64,000 nucleotides of DNA from Mucilaginibacter flavus (GTDB lineage: Bacteria; Bacteroidota; Bacteroidia; Sphingobacteriales; Sphingobacteriaceae). The translations under genes and the position numbers were made by a program. The stretch covers positions 43,050 through 107,049 of the forward strand of contig NZ_JAUFPS010000008.1 in assembly GCF_030409315.1 (NCBI RefSeq). Reading direction: 5' to 3'. Positions 35,550 to 44,990 of the stretch are shown piece after piece (position 1 is the first letter of the stretch; the number at the start of each line of letters is the position of its first letter). Below the pieces are notes generated by a model. That model searched no databases. It was given only the letters and a program-made list of their open reading frames with translations, and was not told the DNA's origin.

Positions 35550-36039
35550 GTATAGTACGTATAACTTGATTGCAAATGGTTTATTTTTTACAAAAGCAAC
35601 TTAAAAAGGGCAGGTTTTAAGTTTTGACCACTAAACACTACACCTTTTTAAAAAAAATATAATATTTATGGGGTTTTTGTAAATTATTTCATGAAATTAT
35701 GTAGTTATTTTAACAATAACAAATTTTAGATAAAAAAAAGATTACAAAAACATAAATAATTATAAAAATTACAATTCAAAACATAAAAACAGGTCAAAAT
35801 TTATCGAATTTTTAATAACAAAATCACATAAGTACTTATAAAACACATTTAACATACAAAATCATCATTTTAAAAAGTAAAAAGACATATTTTCATCATT
35901 TTAACGGTAAAAAATGAAACATTTTAAGTCAAAAAGCAAATTTTACCCCACAATGCACACAAAACACACATCCAAATTATCTTAAAAAGACATTTTAACA
36001 GTAGCTTTTTCACATTAACTTCCATTTATTTCATTAAAT
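35550..36039. other. AT-rich divergent region between amt and GS-III
   Basis: About 490 nt of strongly A-rich sequence without a gene. It must carry the amt promoter on the minus strand; no exact -7 box could be assigned. Repeated AACATTTTAA/CATTTTAACA-like words occur but without regular spacing. Confidence 0.5.
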
Positions 36040-36074
36040 TTTGGTGCATATTTTAAAGGATAGTTCTATTTTTG
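36040..36074 (+). promoter_or_regulatory. Promoter of the GS-III gene
   Basis: TTTG (36040-36043), a 23-nt spacer and TATTTTTG (36067-36074), an exact TAnnTTTG box. The start codon is 31 nt downstream. Spacing is at the long end of what is reported for Bacteroidota. Confidence 0.55.
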
Positions 36075-36105
36075 AATTTGCCATTTATTAAACCGCATAA
36101 TAATT

Positions 36106-38280
36106 ATGTCCAACATCCGATTTAAAGCACTGCAGGACGTTCTGAACAGAACCATCCCCGAGGTGAAACCACCAGCTTCAAAAATTTCAGAATATTTTGG
36201 CGCCAATGTTTTCGATAAAAAGAAAATGAAGGAGTACCTTTCAACAGAGGCTTACCAGGGTATTGCTAATTCTATTGAAAAAGGTGAGCCTATTCCCCGC
36301 GATTTGGCAGAGCAGATAGCATCGGCCATGAAATCATGGGCCTTGGGCAAAGGCGCAACACATTATACACACTGGTTTCAACCGCTTACCGGCACCACTG
36401 CCGAAAAGCACGACGCCTTTTTTGAGCCTACTGCCGATGGCGGTGCTATAGAACGTTTCAGCGGCGATGCATTATCCCAGCAGGAACCGGATGCATCAAG
36501 CTTTCCAAGCGGCGGTATCCGCAATACTTTTGAAGCCCGAGGCTATACCGCCTGGGACCCATCGTCGCCGGCGTTTTTAATGGCCCGCACCTTATGTATC
36601 CCTACTGTATTTGTATCCTACACCGGCGAAGCGCTTGATTATAAGGTACCCTTATTAAAAGCGCTGAGTGTATTAGATAAAGCGGCTGTTGATGTTTGCC
36701 ACTACTTTGATAAAGGCGTTGAAAAGGTAAATGCATCGTTAGGGCTGGAACAAGAGTATTTTTTGGTAGATATTGCCCTATTTAATGCCCGTCCGGATCT
36801 TTATTTAACCGGCAGGACTCTTTTTGGCCATATTTCTGCCAAAAACCAGCAATTAGAGGATCATTATTTCGGTTCGATACCTGGCAGGGTGTACGCATAT
36901 ATGCAAGATATGGAAGCCGAGGCTTTATTATTAGGCATCCCACTAAAAACCCGCCATAATGAGGTTGCGCCATCGCAATTTGAGTGCGCCCCAATTTATG
37001 AAGAAATAAACCTGGCCATTGACCACAACCAACTGTTGATGGATTTGATGGATCGTGTGGCCCGTCGTCATAACTTTAAAGTGTTACTGCATGAAAAGCC
37101 TTATGCAGGTATCAATGGCTCTGGCAAGCATAATAACTGGTCGTTGATTACCAATACAGGTAAAAACCTGTTATCGCCAGGCAAAACGCCTAAAAACAAC
37201 CTCATGTTCCTTACCTTTTTTGTGAATACCATAAAAGCGGTTTATGAACATGCCGATTTGCTGAGGGCATCTATAGCATCTGTTAATAACGATCATCGCT
37301 TAGGTGCCAACGAAGCCCCTCCGGCCATTATCTCTATTTTCCTGGGCAGCCAGCTTAATGATGTTTTGGACGAGATAGAAACCTCCAGGATCAGCAAAAA
37401 AATTAAAGAAGATAACCTGCTATGGCAGGGCATCCCTAAAATACCACAGATTTTGCCCGATAATACCGACCGCAACCGTACTTCGCCTTTTGCCTTTACC
37501 GGTAATAAATTTGAACTAAGGGCTGTTGGTTCATCTGCAAACTCGGCCAGCCCGATGACTATCCTTAACCTTATTGTTGCCGAGCAATTGAAAAGGTTTA
37601 AATACGATGTAGATAAGCTGATTAAAAAAGGCGAGAAAAAAGACCTTGCCCTGCTTATCGTTATTAAAAAATACATCAAAGAATCAAAAAACATTCGTTT
37701 TGAAGGTAACGGATATAGCGAGGACTGGGAAAAAGAAGCCGAAAAACGTGGCTTAGCCAACGTTAAAACCACGCCAAAAGCCCTTGATGCCTTCCTATCT
37801 GAAAAAACGGAAAACCTTTTTGCCGAAACCGGCATATTTACGCCACGTGAAGCACATGCCCGCCACGAAATACTGTTAGATAGCTTTTACAAAAAATTAC
37901 AGATAGAAGCCCGTGTAATGGGTGAGTTGGTACAAAACGTGATCATTCCGGCTGCGTTAAGCTATCAAAGTAAATTAATAGAAAATGTTAAGGGTTTAAA
38001 AGACCTTGGCTTGCCGGCTTCAACATATGAAGCTCAGTTGGATATCATCACCAAAATTGCTGATCACGTTAACTTCATTAAAACCAATGTTGATCAAATG
38101 GTTGAAGCGCGCAAAACGGCCAACGCGGTAGAGGATATCCGCCAGCGTGCCATTGATTATGATGAAAAGGTAAAATCATTCTTCCAGCCTATCCGCTACC
38201 GGGTTGATAAACTGGAGCAATTGGTTGATGACGGCATGTGGCCGTTGCCAAAGTTCAGGGAGCTATTGTTTATTAAATAG
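36106..38280 (+). CDS. glnN: Glutamine synthetase type III
   Basis: 724 residues, the size of GS-III and much longer than GS-I. The N-terminal GSIII_N region includes FGANVFDKKKMKEYLS and ATHYTHWFQPLTGTTAEKHD. Catalytic segments are SLGLEQEYFLVD, NEVAPSQFECAPIYEEIN, LLHEKPYAGINGSGKHNNWS, NDHRLGANEAPPAIISIFLG and FAFTGNKFELRAVGSSAN. The C-terminal extension is helical. It makes glutamine from glutamate, ammonium and ATP in the cytoplasm, the expected sink for ammonium brought in by the two transporters. It has its own promoter, divergent from the second amt, and a terminator right after the stop. Confidence 0.97.
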   Translation: MSNIRFKALQDVLNRTIPEVKPPASKISEYFGANVFDKKKMKEYLSTEAYQGIANSIEKGEPIPRDLAEQIASAMKSWALGKGATHYTHWFQPLTGTTAEKHDAFFEPTADGGAIERFSGDALSQQEPDASSFPSGGIRNTFEARGYTAWDPSSPAFLMARTLCIPTVFVSYTGEALDYKVPLLKALSVLDKAAVDVCHYFDKGVEKVNASLGLEQEYFLVDIALFNARPDLYLTGRTLFGHISAKNQQLEDHYFGSIPGRVYAYMQDMEAEALLLGIPLKTRHNEVAPSQFECAPIYEEINLAIDHNQLLMDLMDRVARRHNFKVLLHEKPYAGINGSGKHNNWSLITNTGKNLLSPGKTPKNNLMFLTFFVNTIKAVYEHADLLRASIASVNNDHRLGANEAPPAIISIFLGSQLNDVLDEIETSRISKKIKEDNLLWQGIPKIPQILPDNTDRNRTSPFAFTGNKFELRAVGSSANSASPMTILNLIVAEQLKRFKYDVDKLIKKGEKKDLALLIVIKKYIKESKNIRFEGNGYSEDWEKEAEKRGLANVKTTPKALDAFLSEKTENLFAETGIFTPREAHARHEILLDSFYKKLQIEARVMGELVQNVIIPAALSYQSKLIENVKGLKDLGLPASTYEAQLDIITKIADHVNFIKTNVDQMVEARKTANAVEDIRQRAIDYDEKVKSFFQPIRYRVDKLEQLVDDGMWPLPKFRELLFIK

Positions 38281-38345
38281 GCACTAATTTCACGGATTGA
38301 GGCGAATTTCACTAATTTAAATTTGCCACTAATTGCATAAATTAT

Positions 38346-38382
38346 AAATGCCACTAATTTTCAAGGTTAGTGGCATTTTTTA
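38346..38382 (+). terminator. Terminator of GS-III
   Basis: AAATGCCACTAA pairs with TTAGTGGCATTT across about 9 nt and is followed by TTTTTAT. Upstream lie several CACTAATTT words. Confidence 0.75.
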
Positions 38383-38498
38383 TGGCAAAAGACCCTATTA
38401 AAAACATCATCGAGGTACCTGTAAGGGAAACCCTGAAAAACGGAGATGGCGTGATTTACAGATCCGTCATTGCGAGTTGTGAAATCCGGAGACTTTGA
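38382..38498 (+). pseudogene. Short ORF, possibly a gene fragment cut by repeat insertion
   Basis: A 38-codon frame starts MAKDPIKNIIEVPVRETLKN and runs into SVIASCEIRRL. The latter is encoded by the start of an interspersed repeat beginning GTCATTGCGAG. The first 27 residues look protein-like, so this may be the remnant of a truncated gene. Could be chance. Confidence 0.3.
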
Positions 38499-38534
38499 AG
38501 GTAGGGGTGACGTAAGAACTACCTTCTACACCCT

Positions 38535-38619
38535 GTCATTCTGAGGAACGAAGAATCTTCTTCGCTATAAAAGTCTGCAATTAGCATGGCGAAGAAGATC
38601 CTTCGTTCCGGCCAATGAC
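38535..38619. repeat. Imperfect inverted repeat, GAACGAAG type
   Basis: 38535-38565 and 38589-38619 pair over 31 nt with five mismatches; core GGAACGAAGAATCTTCTTCG. It looks like an interspersed hairpin element. Confidence 0.75.
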
Positions 38620-38727
38620 AAGTGTATAAAATATTGATTATCAACGCTATTTTCTACTTGTCATTTTCAATGCGATTATTTGTGCGCAAATAAAGGTTAC
38701 TCAGGATGACAAACTTCTTTTACAAAA

Positions 38728-38829
38728 CGTCATAGGTAGGAACGAAGCAATCTCCCAGCAAGCAGGTCCACTTGCAAATTAACGCTGTATAGTTTGGAGG
38801 TTGCTTCGTCGTACCTCCTGGCAATGACG
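38728..38829. repeat. Second imperfect inverted repeat of related sequence
   Basis: CGTCATAGGTAGGAACGAAG near 38728 pairs imperfectly with CTTCGTCGTACCTCC..CAATGACG ending 38829. It shares GGAACGAAG with the element 130 nt upstream. The 38.3-38.85 kb spacer is filled by these repeats. Confidence 0.7.
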
Positions 38830-38845
38830 ATTTTTTGATATTATA

Positions 38846-40546
38846 CTAAACTTCCTCTCCCGCCCCAGCCTTATAAGGAATAACAAAACTAAAGGTACTC
38901 CCCTTGCCTGCTTCACTTTTAACATCGATACTGCCTTTTTGCAATTCAATCAACTGTTTGCAAATGTATAAGCCAAGCCCTGTACCTACATTACCGCGGG
39001 CCGAATTGGTTTGGTAATATTTGGAGAAAAGGCTGGCTTGCTGCTCCTGGCTAATACCATCGCCGGTATCGGCGATAGCAACCGCTAACCTGGTTTCTTT
39101 ATCTGTGTTAATCAATACGGCATTAATGGTTATGCTGCCCGTTTTTGTATACTTTATGGCGTTGCTGAGCAGGTTTACCATCACCTGCTTAAGGCGGAAG
39201 CTATCGCCCGATAAAACGGTGGCGGCATCACCTTCAAAACGGTAAATGAGTTCCAGTTTCTTTTTGGCCGCGCTAAACTCCATACTTTCGGTAACTTCTT
39301 TCAGTACGATATCGGGCGTAAAAGGCGCTTCATGAATCTGCAACTCGGCGCTTTCCATTTTGGCGGCGTCAAGCGTATCATTCAGGGTATGCAGCAGCAT
39401 ATCTGATGATGAGCGGATAGAGGTAAGCATATCCGCCTGTTTGGATGATAACTCCGTTTTACTGAAAACAAACAGGAAACCCTTTATAGCGGTAAGCGGG
39501 TTACGGATTTCATGCGTCATATGTAGCAACAAATCCATTTTTTGCTGGGCAATGATCACAGCACGGTCGTTTTCCTTACGCAAAAGCACTTCAGATCTAT
39601 CCAGCTTAATTACAAACGCTATGAGCATCGTTGCAAACACCAACACCAATAAAAGCGCGCCTAAGTAAAGTTTATTGAGCAACAGCGTAGCTTCGGCATA
39701 ACTATGCAACGCCACATTCCTGAACGAATCTGCTATGGTGTAATTCAGCTGTTTTAAATCGTCCATCAGCTGCTCCAATTCATTAATAATTTGGGTATTT
39801 AAGCCAATTAGCTGCTTTTGAAGGTCCCTTAACTCAAGGTTTGTTTGTTGTAGCCTTTTAAATTTATTGACAAAAGCTTTATTATTCTCGGCCAGTTCGC
39901 GCTGGGCGGTCGCGTCAAGCACTTTGCGGTTATGGTAATGATTAACCTCTTTGCCTGTAGATTCTGCATAGGCATTGGTATCCTTGATAGCGGCCTTTAT
40001 ACGGGCAAAAAAGCCTTTCCTTTTAGTTTTGCCGCCCTTGTATGTGGTTTCGGCATCTTGATCAATTCGGCTACGGGCAGCATTTAAACTCACCACCCTA
40101 TCATACTCGCCATTAATAGCCAGCAACGAATCAAAACGATGCTTTACCTGCAGCAGGTTATCAGATAGCTTTAGCTTTTGAGTATACCAGTTGCGGATTT
40201 GCAGGCGCTCGCCGGCGTTTAACTTTACCGTATCAAAACTGGTTTTAAGTAAAGTATCTATCTGGTTAAAGGCCTGTGTAAGCTTACGCCTGTAAACCAA
40301 TCTTTTTTTAACGTTATCATCAAGTAACGATGATTGAAACAAGCTTTCGGCCTGGTGAAGTAAAAGCAATACTTGCTGCGGGCGAGATTGATCAAGTTCC
40401 ATCTGGTGGGATAAACGGGCAGTTGTTGCCAGCTTTTGGGCAATACTATCCCTAACAAAAAGCGCCGCGATGGCCAAAATGATGATCAATACTAAAAACG
40501 ACAGAAGGATTTTTCTGGATAGTATGTTTGTATAGGTTACCTTCAT
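38846..40546 (-). CDS. Membrane-bound sensor histidine kinase
   Basis: About 566 residues from the ATG at 40546 (MKVTYTNILSRKILLSFLVL); a start six codons upstream is equally possible. A membrane helix at the N-terminus is followed by a long helical sensor region with coiled-coil character and a second helix (LLNKLYLGALLLVLVFATMLIAF) near residue 300. HisKA has the phospho-acceptor His in LLLHMTHEIRNPLTAIKG. HATPase_c has VNLLSNAIKYTKTG and GTGLGLYICKQLIELQ. No response regulator is adjacent, so it is an orphan kinase. Signal unknown; the helical sensor resembles four-helix-bundle or CHASE-type domains. Confidence 0.88.
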   Translation of the reverse strand: MKVTYTNILSRKILLSFLVLIIILAIAALFVRDSIAQKLATTARLSHQMELDQSRPQQVLLLLHQAESLFQSSLLDDNVKKRLVYRRKLTQAFNQIDTLLKTSFDTVKLNAGERLQIRNWYTQKLKLSDNLLQVKHRFDSLLAINGEYDRVVSLNAARSRIDQDAETTYKGGKTKRKGFFARIKAAIKDTNAYAESTGKEVNHYHNRKVLDATAQRELAENNKAFVNKFKRLQQTNLELRDLQKQLIGLNTQIINELEQLMDDLKQLNYTIADSFRNVALHSYAEATLLLNKLYLGALLLVLVFATMLIAFVIKLDRSEVLLRKENDRAVIIAQQKMDLLLHMTHEIRNPLTAIKGFLFVFSKTELSSKQADMLTSIRSSSDMLLHTLNDTLDAAKMESAELQIHEAPFTPDIVLKEVTESMEFSAAKKKLELIYRFEGDAATVLSGDSFRLKQVMVNLLSNAIKYTKTGSITINAVLINTDKETRLAVAIADTGDGISQEQQASLFSKYYQTNSARGNVGTGLGLYICKQLIELQKGSIDVKSEAGKGSTFSFVIPYKAGAGEEV

Positions 40547-40690
40547 GGTATGGAACAAGCGCATTAATTAACCGAAAAACCGGCTAACAAAGCGCATTAA
40601 TTTAAAACAATAATAACAATAACACCGGGTATAGTTGCAACAGTAATGCCAGTTTAACAATTACACACACTCAAATACGTGAAATCAGTG

Positions 40691-42466
40691 TTACACAAAC
40701 AAGTCACTCGCCTTATGCTGTTCAATAATTACCTCCCGGTATTTACTCAACAAAGCCGATTTGGATATAAAGCCGATGAACAGGTTATCTTTAACTACCG
40801 GTAGCTGCCACACGTCAATGGCGTCAAAAGTTTCCATTACGGCGCTGGCCGGTTGTTCGTAATCAATTACCGTGGGAGGTGCTACCATAATATCAGCAAT
40901 GGTTTTATCGGCTATTTCCTGGTTAAACAAACGGCGGCGAATATCATCAACCAATACTACACCTTCTAAACGTCCATCCTCCTTTAATACCGGGAAAATA
41001 TTAGCATCAGTTGCAGCCAGTACTTTGTAAAAATCATTTACCGTGGTTTGCTTATCAACTGCGGTGAATTTTCGGTTAATGATGCTATCAAGCGTTATGG
41101 CGTTCAGCATACCATAATCCTGCCCGGGGTGAATATTTTGCTCGTGAATTAAATGCTGCCAGTATATATTATGTGGCGATGATAAACGGGATATGATGTA
41201 AGATATAGCCGATACAATCATCAACGGGATGAACAACACGTAGCCGCCGGTAATTTCGGCAATCAAAAATATGGCCGTAAGCGGGGCATGTAATACTCCG
41301 CTTAAAGCGCCTGCCATACCCACTGCTATAAAATTACTGGTGTTTAAATGTATTAACCCGGTTTGGTTAACGCCATAAGCCACCAGCAGCCCTAAAAAGG
41401 CCCCTGTAAACATGGTTGGCGCAAATGACCCGCCGTTACCACCAGAGCCTATGGTTATACCGGCCGCTATAATTTTCATAAACACCAACGCCGCAATAAA
41501 CAGCAACATGATCCATGGGTTTGATAGCAAATCAGCGAAAAGTGATTCGTCTTTCAGCGCATCAATATTTCCGTTCAGTATTTCCTGCAGGTAATGGTAA
41601 CCCTCGCCAAAAAGCTGCGGAAAAACCATGATAATAACACCCAAAAATAAACCGCCAGATAAGGCCCTTACATACCTGTTTTGCTTTTTGAGGATGCCGC
41701 CTTCTAAATTGCCGCCTACCTTATTAATATATAAGGCCATCCAGCCGCTAAAAAGTCCCAGCAAAATATAAAAGGGTATGGCGGTAACTACCCATCCCTC
41801 GGTAACCAGGTGAAACAATTGGCCCGAGTATAACAACTTTGAAACTACTACCCCCGTTGCCGAGGCTATTAGTAAAGGGATGAATGTTGGGATGGTTATC
41901 TCGCCTATTAAAATTTCTAAAGAGAACAATACGCCGGCTATTGGACTATTAAATACCGCCGCTATGCCTGCCGATGCCCCTGCCGCAAGCAATACTGTTT
42001 TTTCATAAGGAGTTAATTTAAAAAACTTACCTACGTTTGAACCTATGGCCGCACCGGTAGCCACAATGGGGGCCTCCAAACCCGCCGATCCGCCAAAACC
42101 CACCGTTAACGAACTGGTAACAATGTGCGAATACATATTATTGATGCGGATGTTTGACCGGTTCTTTTTAATGTTGACTAAAATGCTGCCTATCCCCTTT
42201 TGAATTTTATCGCGATTGATAATGTGCTGCCAGGCCACGGCTAAAAAAATACCTAAGGCCGGTAAAAACACGTAGGCCAGGTGATAATATAAGTGCCCCG
42301 AAATACGGTGACTTACATCCTCCATAAAATGAACCAGGAATTTTAGGGCGATAGCAGCCAAACCGCCAAAAAAGCCTACAAAAACACTGCAATAAATTAA
42401 AAAGTTACGCTGGCTGTTACGTCTCAGTCGCCAGCGGTTTATTTTATAGGATAATGTTTTGAGCAT
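40691..42466 (-). CDS. ClC-type chloride channel/antiporter with C-terminal CBS pair
   Basis: 591 residues from the ATG at 42466 (MLKTLSYKINRWRLRRNSQ). Earlier starts at 42484 or 42565 run into the divergent purM promoter. Ten or more membrane helices are evident. The ClC filter motif is TVGFGGSAGLEAPIVATGA, retaining the gating-glutamate position (usual GREGP reads GLEAP). GSGGNGGSFAPTMFTGAFLG and a Tyr-containing late helix follow. The last 130 residues form two CBS domains (TAVDKQTTVNDFYKVLAATD, VVLVDDIRRRLF, DVWQLPVVKDNLFIGFISKS), which bind adenine nucleotides in related proteins. Confidence 0.92.
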   Translation of the reverse strand: MLKTLSYKINRWRLRRNSQRNFLIYCSVFVGFFGGLAAIALKFLVHFMEDVSHRISGHLYYHLAYVFLPALGIFLAVAWQHIINRDKIQKGIGSILVNIKKNRSNIRINNMYSHIVTSSLTVGFGGSAGLEAPIVATGAAIGSNVGKFFKLTPYEKTVLLAAGASAGIAAVFNSPIAGVLFSLEILIGEITIPTFIPLLIASATGVVVSKLLYSGQLFHLVTEGWVVTAIPFYILLGLFSGWMALYINKVGGNLEGGILKKQNRYVRALSGGLFLGVIIMVFPQLFGEGYHYLQEILNGNIDALKDESLFADLLSNPWIMLLFIAALVFMKIIAAGITIGSGGNGGSFAPTMFTGAFLGLLVAYGVNQTGLIHLNTSNFIAVGMAGALSGVLHAPLTAIFLIAEITGGYVLFIPLMIVSAISYIISRLSSPHNIYWQHLIHEQNIHPGQDYGMLNAITLDSIINRKFTAVDKQTTVNDFYKVLAATDANIFPVLKEDGRLEGVVLVDDIRRRLFNQEIADKTIADIMVAPPTVIDYEQPASAVMETFDAIDVWQLPVVKDNLFIGFISKSALLSKYREVIIEQHKASDLFV

Positions 42467-42527
42467 AATGTTAGCAGGGGGCATTAGCAATGTAGTAAAT
42501 TTTACTATGTAAAAAACTATTAAGCCG

Positions 42528-42535
42528 TATATTTG
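42528..42535 (+). promoter_or_regulatory. -7 box directly ahead of purM
   Basis: TATATTTG, an exact TAnnTTTG match, ends 3 nt before the purM ATG at 42539. If it is the real promoter the mRNA is leaderless or nearly so. No -33 TTTG at 19-23 nt was seen. Confidence 0.4.
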
Positions 42536-42538
42536 CCC

Positions 42539-43720
42539 ATGATTTCTTCGCAAAGATACGATCAACGAGGTGTATCTGCCTCAAAAGATGATGTACATAA
42601 CGCTATTAAAAACATTGATAAAGGCGTTTTCCCAAAAGCTTTTTGTAAAATAGTACCCGATATATTAACTAACGACGCGGATTACTGCAATATTATGCAT
42701 GCCGACGGCGCGGGCACAAAATCGTCATTGGCGTATACTTACTGGAAAGAAACCGGCGACATTTCTGTATGGCGCGGCATCGCGCAGGATGCCATTATTA
42801 TGAATCTGGACGATTTACTTTGCGTGGGTGCTATTGATAACATTCTGTTATCGTCAACCATCGGCCGTAACAAAAACCTCATTCCCGGCGAAGTTATAGC
42901 AGCCATTATTAATGGAACCGAAGAAATTTTAAGCGATTTACGTGATGCCGGAATCGGCATTTATTCAACCGGCGGCGAAACTGCCGACGTGGGCGATCTG
43001 GTGCGTACTATCATTGTAGACTCTACCGTAACCTGCCGCATGAAACGCGATGATGTGGTATCAAACCACCGCATTCAACCCGGCGACGTGATAGTTGGCC
43101 TGGCATCATACGGACAAGCTACTTACGAAAAAGAATATAATGGCGGCATGGGCTCAAATGGCCTTACATCTGCCCGTCATGACGTATTTAATAAAACCAT
43201 TGCCGATAAATACCCTGAAAGCTACGACGCGGCAATCCCCTATGAGCTAATTTTCAGCGGCAGTAAAAACCTTACCGATTTGGTTGATATTGGCGACGGC
43301 AAAACCATCACCGCCGGCAAACTGGTATTAAGCGCTACCCGTACCTATGCCCCTATCATTAAAAAGATGTTAGATGCTTACCGCAGCCAGATTCATGGTA
43401 TGGTACATTGCAGCGGCGGCGCACAAACCAAGGTGCTGCATTTTATTGATGATTTGCACATCATCAAAGATAACCTGTTCCCGGTTCCTCCGCTGTTTAA
43501 ACTTATTCAACAGGAATCAAAAACCAACTGGCAGGAAATGTACAAGGTATTTAACATGGGCCACCGCATGGAACTTTACGTACCACAGGAAATTGCTGCC
43601 GATTTAATCGCTATTTCCGAAAGCTTCGGCGTCGACGCGCAAATCATTGGCCGGGTTGAGGCAGCCGATGTTAAACAAGTAACCGTAACATCGGAGTTTG
43701 GGGAGTTTGTTTATAACTAA
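42539..43720 (+). CDS. purM: Phosphoribosylformylglycinamidine cyclo-ligase (AIR synthase)
   Basis: 393 residues from the ATG at 42539 (MISSQRYDQRGVSASKDDV). A TTG two codons upstream overlaps the -7 box and is not needed. The N-terminus RGVSASKDDVHNAIKN, the ATP-binding region MHADGAGTKSSLAYTYWKET and DIGDGKTITAGKLV, and GIGIYSTGGETADVGDLVRT are typical of the Bacteroidota PurM group, which is longer than the enterobacterial enzyme. It catalyses the fifth step of purine synthesis. It is divergent from the ClC gene and alone, and a strong terminator follows. Confidence 0.93.
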   Translation: MISSQRYDQRGVSASKDDVHNAIKNIDKGVFPKAFCKIVPDILTNDADYCNIMHADGAGTKSSLAYTYWKETGDISVWRGIAQDAIIMNLDDLLCVGAIDNILLSSTIGRNKNLIPGEVIAAIINGTEEILSDLRDAGIGIYSTGGETADVGDLVRTIIVDSTVTCRMKRDDVVSNHRIQPGDVIVGLASYGQATYEKEYNGGMGSNGLTSARHDVFNKTIADKYPESYDAAIPYELIFSGSKNLTDLVDIGDGKTITAGKLVLSATRTYAPIIKKMLDAYRSQIHGMVHCSGGAQTKVLHFIDDLHIIKDNLFPVPPLFKLIQQESKTNWQEMYKVFNMGHRMELYVPQEIAADLIAISESFGVDAQIIGRVEAADVKQVTVTSEFGEFVYN

Positions 43721-43740
43721 AAGAGTCTTTTTTTTAATAG

Positions 43741-43773
43741 AAAAGCCGCCGGAGTTTATCCGGCGGCTTTTTT
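43741..43773. terminator. Bidirectional terminator between purM and the lipoprotein gene
   Basis: AAAGCCGCCGGA, loop GTTTA, TCCGGCGGCTTT, then TTT; A-run on the other side. The genes converge here, so it can serve both. Confidence 0.9.
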
Positions 43774-43802
43774 GTTTGCTACTTATATATCCAGTAAACA
43801 AC

Positions 43803-44969
43803 TTATAACTGTACAAACGTGGTACCGTTGAATTGGAATGTTTTGGTTACACTAATTGTAGAACCATTATAAGCGGCGTAGGTTACCACAAATTTTTGGT
43901 TTGCAACAGCGGTTGGATATTTATGTGCTAATACCGCAATCAGGGCAGCCTGTAAGTCGGCATCCGTCCATCCTGTTGCTGCACCAGCGGTAAGGTTAAA
44001 ATCGCCATACTGGGCCACGTTAGCACGGGCAGCATCTGAACCCGTTGTAGTGGTACCTATGTAAGTGTAATCGGCAGCAGCAAGTGTGTAATTAACCGTG
44101 TTATCGGCAATCCAAACGCCGGCAGTTCTGGCAAAAGTTAAACTTTGTGGTAATGAGGTTGTAGCCCAGTTAGTGCCATCAAAAGTTAATGGCATTACAC
44201 GCTGATAGGTTTTAGCCGCGCTGCCTCCATAATATTTAAAGCTGATGTATTGCACATCACCCGCTTTGGCAGTGGCAGCAACAGCAGCATCGGCCTTTAA
44301 AAAGGTATTGAAATAGGCAACCAGGTTGGCAGCATCTGCCGCGGCGAAATCATTACTTGTTCCGCCTTTACCAATTGACGCATATTGCGCTGCAGATATA
44401 GTGTAGATTTTTTTCCAGGCACCATTTAAATACAGGAATGACTGTGTCACTGTAGATGTCGCGCCACTTTCATAATAAATAAAAGTTAAAACCGCCAATT
44501 GGTTGGCTACCGGGGTTGGATATTTATAAGGCAACCATGAAAGGATTTGCGCCGCGCTAAAATCGCTGTATTTATTTCCTGGTAATAAAAGGTAATCGGT
44601 AGGATCAACCAATGTATAGGCTACATCTTTAAAAACAGAATCGGCAACTGCAACCGTAACCGGCGGCACAGCATAGGTAACTGTCACGCTTGATTTATCG
44701 GCATAGTTAGGGTATTTTGAACCCAGAATAACAGGGATACTTGATGCCGCGTCATCTTTGGTTTGAAAGTTTAACGATGTTTTGGCATAGTTAGTTGACG
44801 GCAATAAGTTGTAGTCGGCCGCTGCCAAAGTAAGTGTAAAAGTTTGTGGTGTGCCGTTAGGTGTTGGTACCGGCCCGATAGCGTCATATAGCTTATTCAC
44901 CGGGTGGCAGGCACTAAATACAGCGGTAATAGCTGTAAGTAATAGCAGGTTATATATTATCGTTTTCAT
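43803..44969 (-). CDS. Modular repeat lipoprotein next to a TonB-dependent receptor
   Basis: 388 residues from the ATG at 44969 (MKTIIYNLLLLTAITAVFSA, then Cys), a lipoprotein signal. The rest consists of about four modules of 80-95 residues. Each opens with a YTLxxxDYxxL/IG-like segment (LTLAAADYNLLP, YTLVDPTDYLLLP, YTISAAQYASIGKG, YTLAAADYTYIGT) and has a central L..KYPxxVANQ segment and a closing strand pair. It is 21 nt downstream of the 883-residue receptor and almost certainly co-transcribed. It probably acts at the cell surface as substrate-binding partner of the receptor, in place of a SusD. No enzyme motif. Confidence 0.8.
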   Translation of the reverse strand: MKTIIYNLLLLTAITAVFSACHPVNKLYDAIGPVPTPNGTPQTFTLTLAAADYNLLPSTNYAKTSLNFQTKDDAASSIPVILGSKYPNYADKSSVTVTYAVPPVTVAVADSVFKDVAYTLVDPTDYLLLPGNKYSDFSAAQILSWLPYKYPTPVANQLAVLTFIYYESGATSTVTQSFLYLNGAWKKIYTISAAQYASIGKGGTSNDFAAADAANLVAYFNTFLKADAAVAATAKAGDVQYISFKYYGGSAAKTYQRVMPLTFDGTNWATTSLPQSLTFARTAGVWIADNTVNYTLAAADYTYIGTTTTGSDAARANVAQYGDFNLTAGAATGWTDADLQAALIAVLAHKYPTAVANQKFVVTYAAYNGSTISVTKTFQFNGTTFVQL

Positions 44970-44990
44970 GAAATATCTTATTGGCAATAA

